Source: Blastomyces gilchristii SLH14081
Lineage: Eukaryota > Ascomycota > Eurotiomycetes > Onygenales > Ajellomycetaceae
DNA length: 64,000 nt
Direction: 5' to 3'
Assembly: GCF_000003855.2 (NCBI RefSeq)
Contig: NW_003101672.1
Coordinates: 1,072,134-1,136,133 of the forward strand
The position numbers and the translations under genes were made by a program. This document shows, piece by piece, positions 24,101 through 37,140 of this stretch. The notes beneath the pieces were generated by a model. It was not told where the DNA came from and did not search any database. It worked only from the letters and a program-made list of their open reading frames with translations. The stretch's first letter is position 1. Each line of letters starts with the position of its first letter.

Positions 24101-25525
24101 CTGTAACTACCCTTCCCCCCCAGCTGCTATGATATCGTTTCGCAGCTAACTAACTAGTTATACTAGTTAACTAATCAACTAACTTAACTTATCCAACTCC
24201 CGACTTTTGAACAATGGCGATCCGACCAGAGCTCCGGGCAAAACGAGATGTATCCTGCCTTCATTTGCATGTCATAAGTTACTGCACGTTGACCCCAATA
24301 ATAATAATAATATCAAACTCCGCACCGTCGAGTTATTTCCCCAGCTAATCGCCGAATCCCACAACCAATCCGGCCCCGGCTATCCACGGCGTCGAGCTCC
24401 ATGGACAAACTTCTTCGGCTCTACACCTCCGCGCGCCAAAGGGCGGAGGAGGGGTTACAAGCGGACCAAGTCTATCCAACCAGTTATTATACAGATATTT
24501 TAGCAATTATTACCTAATGGTAAGGGAGCTCTGCCAAGTTCCCGGCAATGATGATCAAGAAGATGATAACCGGGCGGCAACTTCGGCGGTCATTCTGCAA
24601 TAATAATAATCATCATTTGAATCTATCTCTGGCCGATAGGTTGTTTCTCGGAATATACCCCCTCCTACTTACTATCTCGTACATACATGCCTAGATATGC
24701 CGCATTCCAAGTAAATGCTGATGCGCCGGGAACCTCATCCCTTCCCTCATACCCCCCAAGAAACAGCCGGTATATCCTGCCCGAACCGGGGGGGGGGGGG
24801 GAAGGGATTGAACTGACCACCGGAATGGTGGACTAGCTCACTTTGCTAAAGAAATACAGGTGGATAAATGAGACTCTCATCAGTTTATATTATAACAATC
24901 TTAAGAAAAGCTAGGTGTGTATGAGAAGTAAGAACGGAGGATAGGTTGGTCCTACACTATCAATCGTAGCTCCCGTTAGTTGTTGACAATTGTTTCTATT
25001 TATAATAGTATGTATGTATTTAAATTTGGCAACAGCCGAAATCAGCATGAGCTGGCTTCACACTGGCGATATGATTGAAAAACTGCTTATTTTACATGCA
25101 TCAAGGAATGAAAATGAACCGACATGATACCTCATATGCCTGGCAGCCAGCTGTGACATTTAGAGGCCGAAACGCAATATTCAAAAGGATAAGAAGGAAT
25201 GGAATGCGAGAATAGAACAGGTAGAAAATAGGAAGTCTCCGAGAAAAGATGGATGTAGTTATAAACGATTGAGAGCAGCGTCATCGCTCACGGCAGCCAC
25301 GGGTGAAGAACCTGACTGAGCCACGATTTAATCAAAAGAGCCAAAAAGACAAGAATGTTAGATGAGAAAATAAGAGAACAAAGGGATGTGTTCCGTTCCA
25401 AATTCAAATAAAATAATATACCTACAAATCAGGCAGTGCCAAAGTGCAGCTCAAAAAAAAAAAAGAAAAAAAAAAAAAAGAGGAGGAGGAATTATACAAA
25501 AAAAATATTAAAAAAATCAGTAGAA

Positions 25526-28041
25526 TCAATAGACAGGCCGCACTTCGTCCCACTTCCTCATCTCCCTAATACCACCATGCCCACCAATGGTGGCTGCACC
25601 ATCCTTCCCCTGATGAGCTTCCCCGACAACTCCACTCGTTTCTTCTGAAGACAAAGAAAAGCGTACTTTAGCACCAACACTACTCTCCCTCCTTTTCTTC
25701 ACAGCACTATCCCCACCAACACCCCCAATCCCCCCGACCCACTCCCAAACCCTTGATACATCTCCCGCTCGCCCCTCCCTTACCGACGCGCGAACATTCG
25801 CATTCCCTTCCACGAAGCTCCGCACCCGCTTCCACAACCTCTCCCGTCTACTACCCTTCAACTCATCCCGCAGCACGTCATCGCGCAACTGGCCAATAGA
25901 AATCCACGATTCTAGAGCCTCGCCGCGAGCATGCAACGCCGCCTGCGTCGCGAGGCGGTCTAGGGTCATATTCACTAGCGAAGGGATGCGCGCAGCGTCG
26001 GAGCGGCGCGCAAGCACCTTCGAACGTGCATATGCCGCTACAGCGACCAGGAGAACTAGAAAGAAAATAGGGAATCGATACGCGAAGAGAGAGAGGCGTA
26101 GATGCCGTCGGAAGGCGCAGCTGAGTGAGAGATGGGAGAGTGATGTTGAAGTGTATGTGACGCTGTCGGACGGGCTGTGTTTTCGTGAGGGGTGCTGTTA
26201 GTCGCGTTAAAATATGTATGTCAGACATAAGAGTAATTTTGTAAATGAAAATAAAATATAATAAATAAAGATAAATCAAAGAAGAGAAGGTGGAATATCA
26301 GTAATAAAATATGGAGGCCTGGCAGCCACTTTTCTGCGCATAACCCGTTTATCCCATAATCGAGCATTTGACTCAGATTCCCAGCAATTCATGACAAAAA
26401 CAACACATAACTAAAATAAAAAAAGAAAAAGAAAAAGAAACGAAAAGAAAAAAAAAAAAAAAATATTCCTTACCTTTGGGTAGAAGTGACAATCTCGTCA
26501 CGACTCGTTATTTCACCAATAGCTCCTCTCCAAAGCTCCTCGAACTCCTCCTCACTCATTCCCTTTCTCTTTTTCTTGTTCAGCTCATCCTTAAGCTCAG
26601 ATGCGGTCATCCCCGGAGACGGTACTTCAGTTCCATCCGCTTTGTCCGGTTCGCCGCATTCCCACTTTGCCCTTCGCTCTCTCAGCGCATCAATAGCTCT
26701 ATCAGCAACCGATTTTATGCGACGAACTTTCTCCCCATCAGGCTCGCAGGTGGGTGGGAGCGGAACTAAACCTCCAAGAGACAAGGGGTGTGGTTTCAGA
26801 ACGAAATCTTGCTCGCATCTAACATCAAACTCTGGGTAGCAAAATGCATGCGGAGGGCAAGGTTCACACTTTGGTTCCAAAACCTCCGCCCACTCTGGCA
26901 CTTTGGTATCGGCTAGCGACCAGTGAGGCTTCCCTACGCCGCAATAGCCAATCTCAATTTTCTCCTTGCGCCACCATACACCAAATCCACCCAGCAGCGA
27001 AAAGATCACCATCCACGGGGCAGCTTGACTGAGCTTTCCCTGTTTCCGCGCTTGTCGCCGTCGGATAACGGAGGTCCGGCCCCCTTTGGCTGCTGCCTGC
27101 TCTTCGGCCAAAGATTGCCACTCATCAGGAGTAAACTCTTCTCCAGGCTCTAAAACGCCATCTTCATCCGATTCTTCAACCTTCGGAGTTGAGAATCGAG
27201 GAACATTCACTTCAAATGTTGGCTTTGATGGAACCTCCACATCCTCCTCTTGCTTTACTTTCACCGGCTCCGTTTTTCTCATTCTCCGGCCATAAGTGTC
27301 TGGAGGCTCAGTTGAATACCTTGTGCTGCTTCTGCGCTTTCGCTCAATACTTACTGTCCTAGCACGAGCATGGTGTTCGGCTTCTATCGGAGAGCTTCCA
27401 CTCTGGAAGGGATTATCGTCAGTGAAAACACCCTCGTCTCGAACCTTGTGTTTGGATGGAGTAGGTAAAATTTCGGAGGCCGCTGAGGCTCGAGGAGTGG
27501 AGGGTGTTTCGCTCTTCCGCGTTTTCCGAGATGTAGATCTCCGTGGTGTTTCTTCTATTGAGCCCAGGTCTTCCCCCGTTTCGGTATCGGATTGTCGGGG
27601 GTGTTTTGCCGTTGTCCTCTGTCTTCTAGAAGTCGAATGTGGTGGTCGCTGCGAAAGAGCACTTTCGTCTGTCTCAGCTGTAGATGCCCTCGTGCTGGTT
27701 CTGGATCTACCCCTCCGCGATGTAGCCGGCGTAGATGGTGGGGCAATTGATTCTCTGCCCTGATCCGCATCCTTGCCCTCCAATGATGCTCCATTTCTAG
27801 GCATGTTGGTAATGCCCTTACTAGTTCTCCTCACTCGGTCACGCTCCCGTAGCAATTTTTTAGCATGTGGGAGCACTTCGTTTTCCAGAATTTCAATAAG
27901 CTGTGCCTTTTTCGCAGAGGCAGGGTAGGAAACATCATGGTTAACGAGTATCGAGCGGATGCGCGGAACAGTTAGGGAAGTAAGATCAAAATCTGGGCTG
28001 AGGTACGCAAGCTCATTGTTGCTCTCTGAATCTGAAGCCAT
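25526..28041 (-). CDS. src1: Inner nuclear membrane protein Src1/HEH (LEM2/MAN1 family)
   Basis: Anchors chromatin, telomeres and rDNA to the inner nuclear membrane and works with ESCRT in nuclear-envelope and pore quality control. Two exons, 28041-26474 and 26174-25526, about 738 aa. I start at 28041 (MASDSESNNELAYLSPDFD) because the HEH/LEM-like fold (~10-62, TVPRIRSILVNHDVSYPASAKKAQLIEILENEV) follows directly; an earlier in-frame Met at 28089 adds 16 unconserved residues. Then comes a long Ser/Arg-rich nucleoplasmic region, TM1 (~344-360, APWMVIFSLLGGFGVWW), the luminal MAN1/Src1 C-terminal region starting IGYCGVG with the Cys-rich EPKCEPCPPHAFCYP, TM2 in exon 2 (FAYRFPIFFLVLLVAVAAYA) and a winged-helix-like tail (WISIGQLRDDVLRDELKG, LWKRVRSFVEGNANVRAS). 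The intron lies between TM1/lumen and TM2. Its GTAAGG gives an in-frame TAA if retained. Confidence 0.93.
26175..26473 (-). other. Long src1 intron with poly-pyrimidine tract and in-frame stop at its 5' splice site
   Basis: A 299 nt intron, long beside most introns here (about 48-100 nt). On the coding strand it starts GTAAGG, followed by a T/C-rich tract (26418-26462), and ends CACAG. Reading through gives ACC CAA AGG TAA, so an unspliced message stops three codons after the STQ end of exon 1. Confidence 0.75.
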
Positions 28042-29336
28042 GATGGGAAGGGTGTGTAGCTTCTGCCTGCCCGCTGCGGTGCAGGACAATTATTCGCCCG
28101 AGAGGGGAAAAAGTAAGAGAAACGTGGAGTAAACGGCTCAATCACATCTGTGGAAAAAGGATTGCACTGGTTGGCCTGCGGGACTTGCCTCTTCCAAGGA
28201 AGCAAAAGGCCGATGGCTGAAAAGTTTGACCTGGACAACAATGAGCATTTGCTACTGGTATCCCGGGCAACGGCAAGAGGATAGGTGGGGTGGAGAGGCC
28301 AAGGTGTACTACTCCGTACAGCAGCATTGAACAGGGGCTAAATCAAATACATACCCCAGTCATAAATAAAGTCAGAATCGCGTAAAACTGCGTCCTAGGT
28401 GTTGGTAGGTGTTGGGTCAATAATGAGGTGAGATGGACGGGTGGTTCCAGGAAGTTGACAAGGTCTCCGTTGTTGGCGAAGGCAACAAAACAAACATGGA
28501 CGAAGCGCCACAAACAGAAATATCATGTGACTCACGTCATCCTTTCAAAATTTCCTCCTTATGATAAAGGTATATATATAGCGTATACAAAAAAAAACAT
28601 GGTCAAATACATTGTAATAAATAAGCTAAAGATTACGGCTAGTAGGTTACATATTATGGCCTTGATCTTGAAAAGTACATGTCAACTCCAGGCTTAGCAA
28701 CCAAGCAGAAGACTTGGGAAGTTAAGATAGTGAGGTAAAACATGTTCTCAATTATAAAAATAAGGAGTAATACTACGGCATAAGGATGGCCCTGAAAAAT
28801 AAAATCCAAAAAGAGTAGAAAGCAAAAAAGGAAAAAAGCAAAAAAGGAAATAAAAAAACCAGAAATTTGTTCCGTTACCCCCAGACCCAAGATTATTTGA
28901 ACAGTTAATGGACATCAAGTCATTATGAACCAATAGGCAATTTCACCGGACGTAAATAATAGATAGACAAGAGATCCAAAGAATAAAAAAGTCGAACAGT
29001 GGGCAAATCCGACAAATCCAAAAGATAAGTTTACCAGTAAACTAGAACATAAGAAGACGAACCGCAAAGAAAAGAAGGTAGATAAAATGGCGCTAGAAAT
29101 CAAAGTAATACAGGGAGGCAAAATGTTAACTAAAAAAACCGCAAAGGAAGGCCCAACCAACTCCGCACACCTTGCAAATTCAATTGGCTTCGAAAAGGAA
29201 AGAAAAAGAAAAAGAAAAGAGACGGAGGGTAAGAATAAAATAAACATATGGAAAAGAGAAGAATAATACTATTAGTAATGCATTTCCCCATTTCCCCACC
29301 CCTAAAAAAAGGGGCAAGGGAAAAACGAGAATGAAG
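28042..29336. other. src1 promoter side and adenylate cyclase 3' flank
   Basis: AT-rich spacer with A-rich runs (28798-28858, 29200-29220) and a TACTCCGTA motif at about 28311. No gene supported. Confidence 0.5.
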
Positions 29337-32300
29337 TTATGCAGTACTTGAACCAGAGCTACCACCAGCAAGCATGTCAGATACCGCTGATGAGCTCTGG
29401 CCAGCACTCTTCAACACTGAGACAGCCGCATGTGGAACTTGATGGCTGACCAGGGAAGAAGGGTCGATTTGCTCCTTCAGAGCCTTGTATTCACTCAGCT
29501 GCACCTGCAACTCACCCAAAATTTCCGCCATGGGGACGGCGATGTCTTTCAGGGAGTTGGCGCGGTTAAATGGTCTTATCATGTGTCGGATCGTAAGGGT
29601 ATTTGCGCATGTCTGGTGTTTTTGTTTAAAAGAATATTAGTAAAAGACCTTTCTGTGGTGGTTAAAAGGAGACAAGGGAGGGAGGGGGAAAACTAACCTC
29701 AATTCGCGTAACCTGATGCTCTATCAAGTTTAAAACTAGCGAATCGGTGACTTCTCCAGGCCGTTCCCTGACGGCATTTAGCAGGCTCATTTCCGGCTGT
29801 CGTATACCGACCTCGCCGAAATTTTCCAGCGCGCTGCAGAACGCTTCCAGCCGCAGAGCGACGGTCCACAAGCGCCAGACAAGGCTCGCTTCGATGGTGA
29901 GATGTTTGTCCCTACCTAGAGCAATGGGCAGAGTGTCCGGATCATCAATTGACTCGCGGGGCGCGTTAAGACGGCCGGCAAGGGAGTGGGGATACATCAG
30001 GTAGACGAATTCGGGGTTTTCAAGACCCTTCAGCTTCCGCTCACCCATGTCCTTCACTTCAAACCCTTGTGTGCTGAGTTGGTACAGCTCACGACGGATG
30101 CTGTTGCTGAGGTAATCATCGAAGTACGCACCCTCAGAAGAGTCGATGGAGGAGGCCCGATCATAGTCTGCAAAGGTCTCAAGGTTCCGTTGGATCTCAG
30201 CGACGAAATCAGCGGAAACGAATATTTGACCGCCATCCGCGACGGCGGAAATTCGAGAGGCACGGTTCACCATTGGGCCGAAGTAATCCATCCGACCTGT
30301 CACCGGATCCTTCTCACACACCGGTGTTCCCCAATGCACACCCATTCGCACAGATAAACCACGGTATATGATATTATCGTCCGAGTCATACTGTGGCCTG
30401 CAAGCAGCAGATTCCAAGATTTCTGTGGGCCATTCTGCCTCGAGAAGCTGGCTTTGGCACGTGAAGCACCAGAGCAATGCGGCAGTTGCTGTAGAAAAGG
30501 ACACCATGAAAGCATCTCCTTCTGTCTTCACTTCAAAGCCGCCTATCTGAGCCAGCTGCCGGCGGAATAGGTCGTTATGGATTTGAATAGCAGAGCGCAT
30601 AGCAACGGGATAAGTCTCCCAGAGCGATGTTGATTTCTTGATATCGGTGAATATAATGGCCAACTCACCAGTTGGGGCTTCTACGCGGTCCAAACGTGCT
30701 AGCCTCGAGTCGCTTGGGGCGCCACGTTTCTTGTATTTGCTCGGCGGAGGGAATATATGGTCATCGCCCAAAGGAGACGGGCCCATTGACAGACTGGGGG
30801 TTCTCAACTTGGGACGTTCACCTCGGCGTTTGAGGTCACTGACACCAGCAATCATCACCATGATTTTATTTGTCGCCCCATAAGCAATTGCCAGGTCACG
30901 AAGCTTTTGAGACGCTCTCATCAAGTCTGCACGTTCCGACCTTGCAACATCGACAACAAGGTCTGGAGCGACGTAATCCCACAACTCGCCCGAAGCGAGA
31001 ATAATCATTTCATCCTGGGTGGTCAATGTAACTTTGCGCGTACTAGGGGCCGCGATGACCGCGGGCACCATGGGATAATAACCAAATGCCCGAGAAACAG
31101 AAAGTTTATCATTCAACTTCCCATTTCGAGAAACGAAACCACCAGCTTCCCGAATACGTTCACGCTCCCCCGCCTCAGCAGGATCGTGGTTGCGAGTCAA
31201 GAACTTGAAATCGCCATTCGAATGCACAAGCACCGCCTGGGCATCTCCGACATTCGCAACGAACAATTCCATATTTTGCAAGTACACGATAGTCGCCACA
31301 CCACCAGAAGTGTAGTCATCCGGTGTGAGCAGCTTGCTGGAGGGCGGACCAGCACGATCCAAATGACGTTGCTCACGCTCATCCATGGACCGTTGAGCAG
31401 CCGTAGCTATATCCTTATTGAGGCTCAAAAATGTCCTTCTCAATGCATCGAGCGGTGTTTCACCCCCGCCGGTTCGAAGTTTCTTCAGCTCGTCTGTAAA
31501 CGTACTTGTGAAGTGCTCTTGTAGGTATTTCGCGATCCTCGACCCACCATTGGGCGAAGTATGGCCGTCGAATAAACCAAGAATCGTTTCGCAATTATTT
31601 CCCCTAAACCGGGTAACCAGCATGTCGACCGTTGATAGATGTTCGTTTCGCCCGAGTGTATCCGCCATACCGTACGTAAGAGATCCAGATAAGGATGCTG
31701 AGGTTCGCACTCGCCTATCCTCCGTTTGATCGGGAATGGTAGGAATGGTAAGTGTGACATCCATCAACCCAAGGACTCTAAGATGATTCAATGAATTAAA
31801 GTTCGTCAAATCTGTGCCATGGCCAGTTGGACTCCCGGATGCATAAGAGGTGGTAGGTTTGATCTCGAAGCGCTTGTTACCCGAGAAATTAAGGTACTTC
31901 AAGTTGCGATTCCAGTTCCAGTTCCAATCATACGGCCAATTGGAAACATTATACTTGAGCGAATTGCTCCCAACATCCAGAACTCCAAGTCGGTTCACCT
32001 TGCAAAGCTCCGCGGGTAGCACCTGGAACTTATTGGCATTTAAATGTAGGACCTTTAGGCTACTCGACTCCTCAAGGTCATCTGAAGGAAGCCAACTTAA
32101 CTGATTTCCTGAGACAAACAGCTCAACAAGGTGCTGCCAACGCCTGAGAAGGCCCTGCGGAAGCTCCGTCAACTCGTTGTACGACAAGTTCAAAATGCGA
32201 AGCTCCCCGAGGAACACGAGCTGCTGGAATATATCATCTTCAAGCTGATTATCAGCAAGATATAGCTGTCGCAGGGATCCCGCAAATGTAAGTGAGATTC

Positions 32301-35300
32301 TTTGCGAGAAACTAGAATCCTTTCGCGAAGACGCTTGATCCGTCGGAGTGCGAGACGCGATAGAAGACCTCCTTGCAGCAGATGCAGGGTTGTTTAATGA
32401 AACAACAGAGCCCTTTCTGTTTGTGTGGGAGCCAGCCGGTGAGCTCCCCACGCTCAGAAGGCCACCAGACGCATAACTTGGTCGTCGAGTTTCGAAATCC
32501 TCCAGCTTTCCAAGTTCTTCGAAATCCGGCGATGACAAGCCAGGAGTGGTTACAGGAGTTCCACCATTTACAGGTAATTCGTTGGGGGGAATGGGAGGGG
32601 AGTCACCAATTTTCGGAAAGGAATCAAGTAGGTTGGAAGAAACATTTAGGGTTTCTAGTTTGCAGCAGTACCACAATTCCTCAGGCAGTACGCTGAGATT
32701 ACATTCGCGGAGGTTAAGGTTCTTTAATTCCTGTAAACAACCAATGGACGGCGGTAGGGTTGATAACGGATTTTTCGCAATGCTAAAATGCTCGAGTTTT
32801 CGTAGAGTTCCGATATAAGGAGAGAGGGTAACGAAATGATTCTTGTTAAGAATGAGTTTAGTCAGGTTCGGGATATTGGCGAAGAGAGAGTCCTTGAATT
32901 GAACAAGCTTGGCCGACGCAATATTGAGTGTGGTGAGAGTCGGAACCGGGCTGGTTATATCAAACTCCGTGACGGGACAATGGTCAAGGGTAAAAGTGCG
33001 AAGCTTTGGGAACATCCCTGAAAATGTAGACACGGCATTATGTCCAATCATCAAGTGCTCCAGGTGAGGAAGCTGAGTGATGCTATCTATACTGGTAATG
33101 CTGTTGAATCGAGCGTCTATCTCTTTGAGATTCACAAGATCTCTAAAGGTCTCGTCCAACGGACCATGTAGTCCATTGTTAGTCACCCACAACCGTTCGA
33201 GCGTTGTTAGTTTTCCGATATTCGGCAATTCCGTAATTTTATTAAAACTGATATCCAGGTCAACCAGACTCTTCAAATTGCACAAAAACTCCGGGAAACA
33301 ACTGAAACTGTTGGACGAGATATTCAGGCTTCGTAACAAAGGGAAGTCTCCGAAATTTGCAGGGAGCGTGGACAGCTTATTATTCGTCATTTTCAAGCTT
33401 ATGAGTCCGTGGAGTTTGTGGAGTTCCGCGTGATCTAGGTCCTCAAGTCGATTGTTGGATACGTCTAGGTAGGTAAGCCGAGTCGCTAGGTTTAGACTTG
33501 CTGGGAGGCGCCACGCCTCATTTCCAATATATTTCACTTCACGGAGGTTGATGCAGGCTTGGATGAAATCTCTCGGAATGTCCAGTGCTAGATTCCTTGA
33601 GAGATTCAAGGATATGATCTCACTCGCTCGTTTGTGGAGAGGGATAGGGAGGGTTATGAGACTACGGCCAGACAGGTCAACGTGGCTAAACTTTTGACTC
33701 TCGTTGATGCCCAGATCTGTGTCAAGACTGGAATAACCTGAAAGTTTAGTTGGCAAGAAGGTGAAGCGACAAAGATAGCTATTATCTTCCCGACCAACAT
33801 CTGCTATTCGGTCGGACGGTTGATAGCCTGCCTGCTCGAGCAATCTTTTCTGCATGAGAATGGGCCTCTCGCCATAGTCAAGTGTTCTTGAAAAATCGTT
33901 CTTCCGGAAAACGATGTCGTAGTTGTTTAGTTCATCTTGCAAGAATGACTTTCGGCCCAGCATTTCTAATATTTCCGCCACGGTAGTGTTGAGGGTAGCC
34001 GAAAGAGTCGTGAAAGTCGAGTCGATGCGGAATATACGGACACAATACGGTCGCCCTTCTTCATCCACTGCGATACCATCATCGGGTAACTCAGGAAGTC
34101 GGGACAGGATATCATCCTGTGCCTTTCTCACCGCCCAACTCTCTGGAGCGTGCCAGTCGCCGGCAACGTGAGCGTCGAAGGGATTCTGAAATTCCTTCTT
34201 GTTCTTCCTCTCTTCAGGTTGTGACGGGCCAGTGTATATACCACCGCTATCAGTAGGTGATATAGGGTGGGGTTGCGCGACAATACCAGAGAGGTTTGAC
34301 AGGTCAGTGTCTAACTTCCAGATCCGATCTTCTTCAAAGGTATTACGTCGATTTTTGTCATGATACTTGTGTCCACCATCATGACCAAAGGGGAACCGCG
34401 GGTGACGAAACTTGGACGCCCCTTTTCCAAGGTTGTCTTTCTTGCGGTCAGAATCAGACATTTCCCATGGTTTGGGGTTTGTGACACTATCGAAGCTAGC
34501 ATTCCGGACCCGTCTGGCTGGGGAATCATCCCGTCTTAAAAACTTAGCTCCCTTGGAGCTCCCCTCGTGAACAGCCTTTGAAGAAGCCGGTATATGTCGA
34601 AGGGAGCTCGCAATAGGAACTTTTGGATGGCGTCGTATCTTTGTGAAGAACGATCGTTTGTTAGATGATCCCCCAGGTGATCTTTGCCCATGTCCGCTGC
34701 GTACACTTGGCGAGGGGCTAGTCGAGCGTGCACCGAATGTGCCCGAGGAGCTAGTCGGGGATAGAGCGCCGTTTTTTAAATAACTGAACGCTGGTTTGGG
34801 GTTCTCTTGATCAGAAGACCCGAAAATATGCGGAAATTCGGTCCCCAGATATACTGACTTCTCTTCTCCGCTCCGAGAATGCCGATGTCTGGCGGTTTTT
34901 TTACGGCGACTATCTTTATCTGGGTTTTGCTCCTCTGTCGTGCCGGTAAAACGCGCAAGGTCCGGATCCGTGGGGTCCCCGTGTATCGGTAGATCCCCGT
35001 AGTTTGATATGTCCTAAAGGGTCAAGTTAGCATAATTACTCTACCACGAAATCGTTGAAAATGTTGTAGGTCCTCAAAAGGGAGTAGTATCCCTAGGAAA
35101 CCCGAAACTTTTGAGGCATAAGTGTAACATAGCTAAGTGTTAAATGTGGATGGGGAAAGAGGATTCTTCAACAAAGAAACAAAGTAAGAGGCATTCCAAG
35201 CATTCCCAAAAGGATGTACGCTCGTGACCGTATACAAAAACAATCATCTGAATGATATGCTCAAGATTTGTGGAGAAAGAAACGACGAGGGCCTGACGTT

Positions 35301-36348
35301 TGAAAGGGTTCTTATTTCGCAGAAAAAGGAACATTGCGTGCCAGCTTACATTAATCCGTTGATACATCCAAGGGGCAACATCACTGGAAGGGACAGCGGT
35401 GCGTGGTCGAGGGCCATCACCACCATGGGGAGAGAATGAACGCGTTATAGGATTGAGGGAATGGGTAGAGTTATTTCTTTCACGGACCTTGGGGGGATGG
35501 GAGAGGGCCGAATCCGACATATTGCCCTGATCCTCTCCAAAGAAACGCTGCAGGCGTTTGTGGAACCGACCAGTACTGTCTTTGGATCCTTGGCTGCTGA
35601 CGGTCGTGGCACTAGCAGCAGACGGTCTGCGATGGTCCTGATCCATGGGGTCGTCAGGAGAATCAGACCCGCCGGTGCGGGCGGTGGCAGCAGGGGGGAA
35701 GGCGGGGGAAACTTCTTGGTCGGAACCGTCATTCAGGAACGTTCCTGGCGCCCCGCTCGGTTTCAACGCGTTTCGATCCAATGATGGAGGTGGCGTCCAT
35801 GACGGCGAGCGCCTACGCAGAGGAGGGCGAGGAGGATCTGGGAAATACGGCGGGGGATAGCCCGCCGCCCCAAGGAGCGCAAGGGTTTTTCTATGGCTTG
35901 AAAAACCCGACCTCATGTCGGTTGGGGATATGTCGGGGGAATATGACCGGCGAGAGCTACTCCTGACGCTCCTGTTACTCCTTGAGGATGATCGGTATTT
36001 GGAAATTGGTCGTAATCTGAGATACAGGTAATCGTCAACACAAGCCCTTCCCTCATACCGGTCAAAAACAAGAGGAACAGTCACACAGATAGAGTTCAGC
36101 AATCTATCCATATCGAAATAAATTGCTTCCCTCAGATTCTATATCAACGGAACTAAAAGTACTAAAACATACCTAGGCTCCTGGCCCGACGATCGCACAG
36201 GAGTTGGGCGAACGTCCGCAGGGCCCTGACCTTGATCATGACTCTGACTCCCCTGTCTCGCGGTATCATGGGATCGCCAACTACCAGTACTCGAACTTTC
36301 CGAACCTTGCCTTAGTTCCCGATCTCTCGTCCGCTGGCGTCTAGCCAT
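29337..36348 (-). CDS. cyr1: Adenylate cyclase (fungal class III, RA-LRR-PP2C-cyclase)
   Basis: Makes cAMP from ATP at the plasma membrane side under Ras and G-alpha control and feeds protein kinase A; in fungi it governs growth, morphology and nutrient/CO2 sensing. Four exons: 36348-36173, 36016-35350, 35013-29698 and 29612-29337; introns 156, 336 and 85 nt; about 2144 aa, a normal family size. The N-terminal ~590 residues are Ser/Arg/Pro-rich. Then a Ras-association domain (~592-700), roughly 20 leucine-rich repeats (~720-1355) with classic LxxLxLxxN units such as LVDLDISFNKITELPNIG, a PP2C-like domain (~1370-1640: GLFDGHTSPNGG, LFVANVGDAQAVL), then the catalytic cyclase domain (~1725-1910: GELAIIFTDIKKSTSLWETYP with a metal-binding Asp; FEVKTEGDAFMVSF; VRMGVHWG). 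The C-terminal exon carries the CAP-binding-like region (MAEILGELQVQLSEYKALK). No frame breaks; everything expected is there. Confidence 0.96.
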
Positions 36349-37138
36349 GGTGGGCGGAAGGTATGGCTGGTGCAGGCCAGGCGAGAGCAGGGAAAAACTG
36401 TTCTAGTGACCGGAGGTTGAAAGCATTCGCTCTCCTCAAGCTCTCCAGCGATGCGGGCGCACTTGGACCATTCGATGGGTTTATTAGCTTGTCAATTTTG
36501 GGAAAAGCAGATCGTCAGGGCGGAAGGGTCGCGATTCTAAAATCAGAAAATCCCAGGTCGAGTATATATTTAATAGAGACAAAGGAGGAATTAAGTTGGG
36601 GTTATGTATCGTATCTTAAATCTCGTTGTCGCAGAACTGGCTGAGGCGGAACAAGTGAATAGCTTCATTGGTCTCAGAAGGACGACGTGGCGGGGGCCAG
36701 GATAAGCGATGACGGGTAAGAATGGGGAAGGAGAGGAAGGGATATTGAAAATCGCAGTCCAGGGCTAGACCATTACTGTTATCGCTATTTCGTAGACCGC
36801 GTCCATCAAATGCATGGACATCCACAAACAGGGAGACATAGACAGTCAAAGCCAGAGAGGCGGCGAAGGGGGGGAGAGACTGAGCACGGTTGTTAACCAC
36901 CTAGTCTCACATCAGTAGCTCCTCACCAGCCCAACTAAGCGCAATGACGACACGTGCAAAGCAGGTTTGCAGCACTGGAGAAGCCGAATATAAGCTAACT
37001 GTAGCCCGCTTGATATATCACGACCGTAACTGGTGATAGTTGATGGGCGGTCGTTGATGGCGATGGTTGAGGCTCTGTCCCTATCAGCCTCGTTCCGTTC
37101 CGGTCAGTTTGCTTGGTTTGGCCATGGGATGGGGGGCA
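36349..37138. other. Adenylate cyclase promoter side
   Basis: 5' flank of cyr1 up to the MITE. A minus-strand frame at 36616-36900 (94 codons) has no recognisable domain and I do not call it a gene; it could lie in a long leader. Confidence 0.4.
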
Positions 37139-37140
37139 TA

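Larger units (their letters stand above)
22256..25525. other. 3.3 kb spacer rich in simple repeats
   Basis: No supported gene. It contains a purine tract, a GTACAT repeat, (AT)n(GT)n, a telomere-like CCCTAA stretch, short AAT runs near 24298 and 24598, a 14 bp G run (24788-24801) and AT-rich patches. The frame at 24207-24503 has an implausible composition and no recognisable domain. Confidence 0.5.

Noticed and set aside
24207..24503. 98-codon plus-strand frame with an Asn run
   Set aside because: The Asn run is a translated AAT microsatellite; no other coding sign.
24800..24860. tRNA-like segment on the minus strand (AGTTCAATCCC with a CCACC/GGTGG hairpin)
   Set aside because: A-box does not fit, no acceptor pairing, and it abuts a G run; no complete cloverleaf.
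36616..36900. 94-codon minus-strand frame upstream of cyr1
   Set aside because: No domain or homologue recognised; likely chance or leader sequence.
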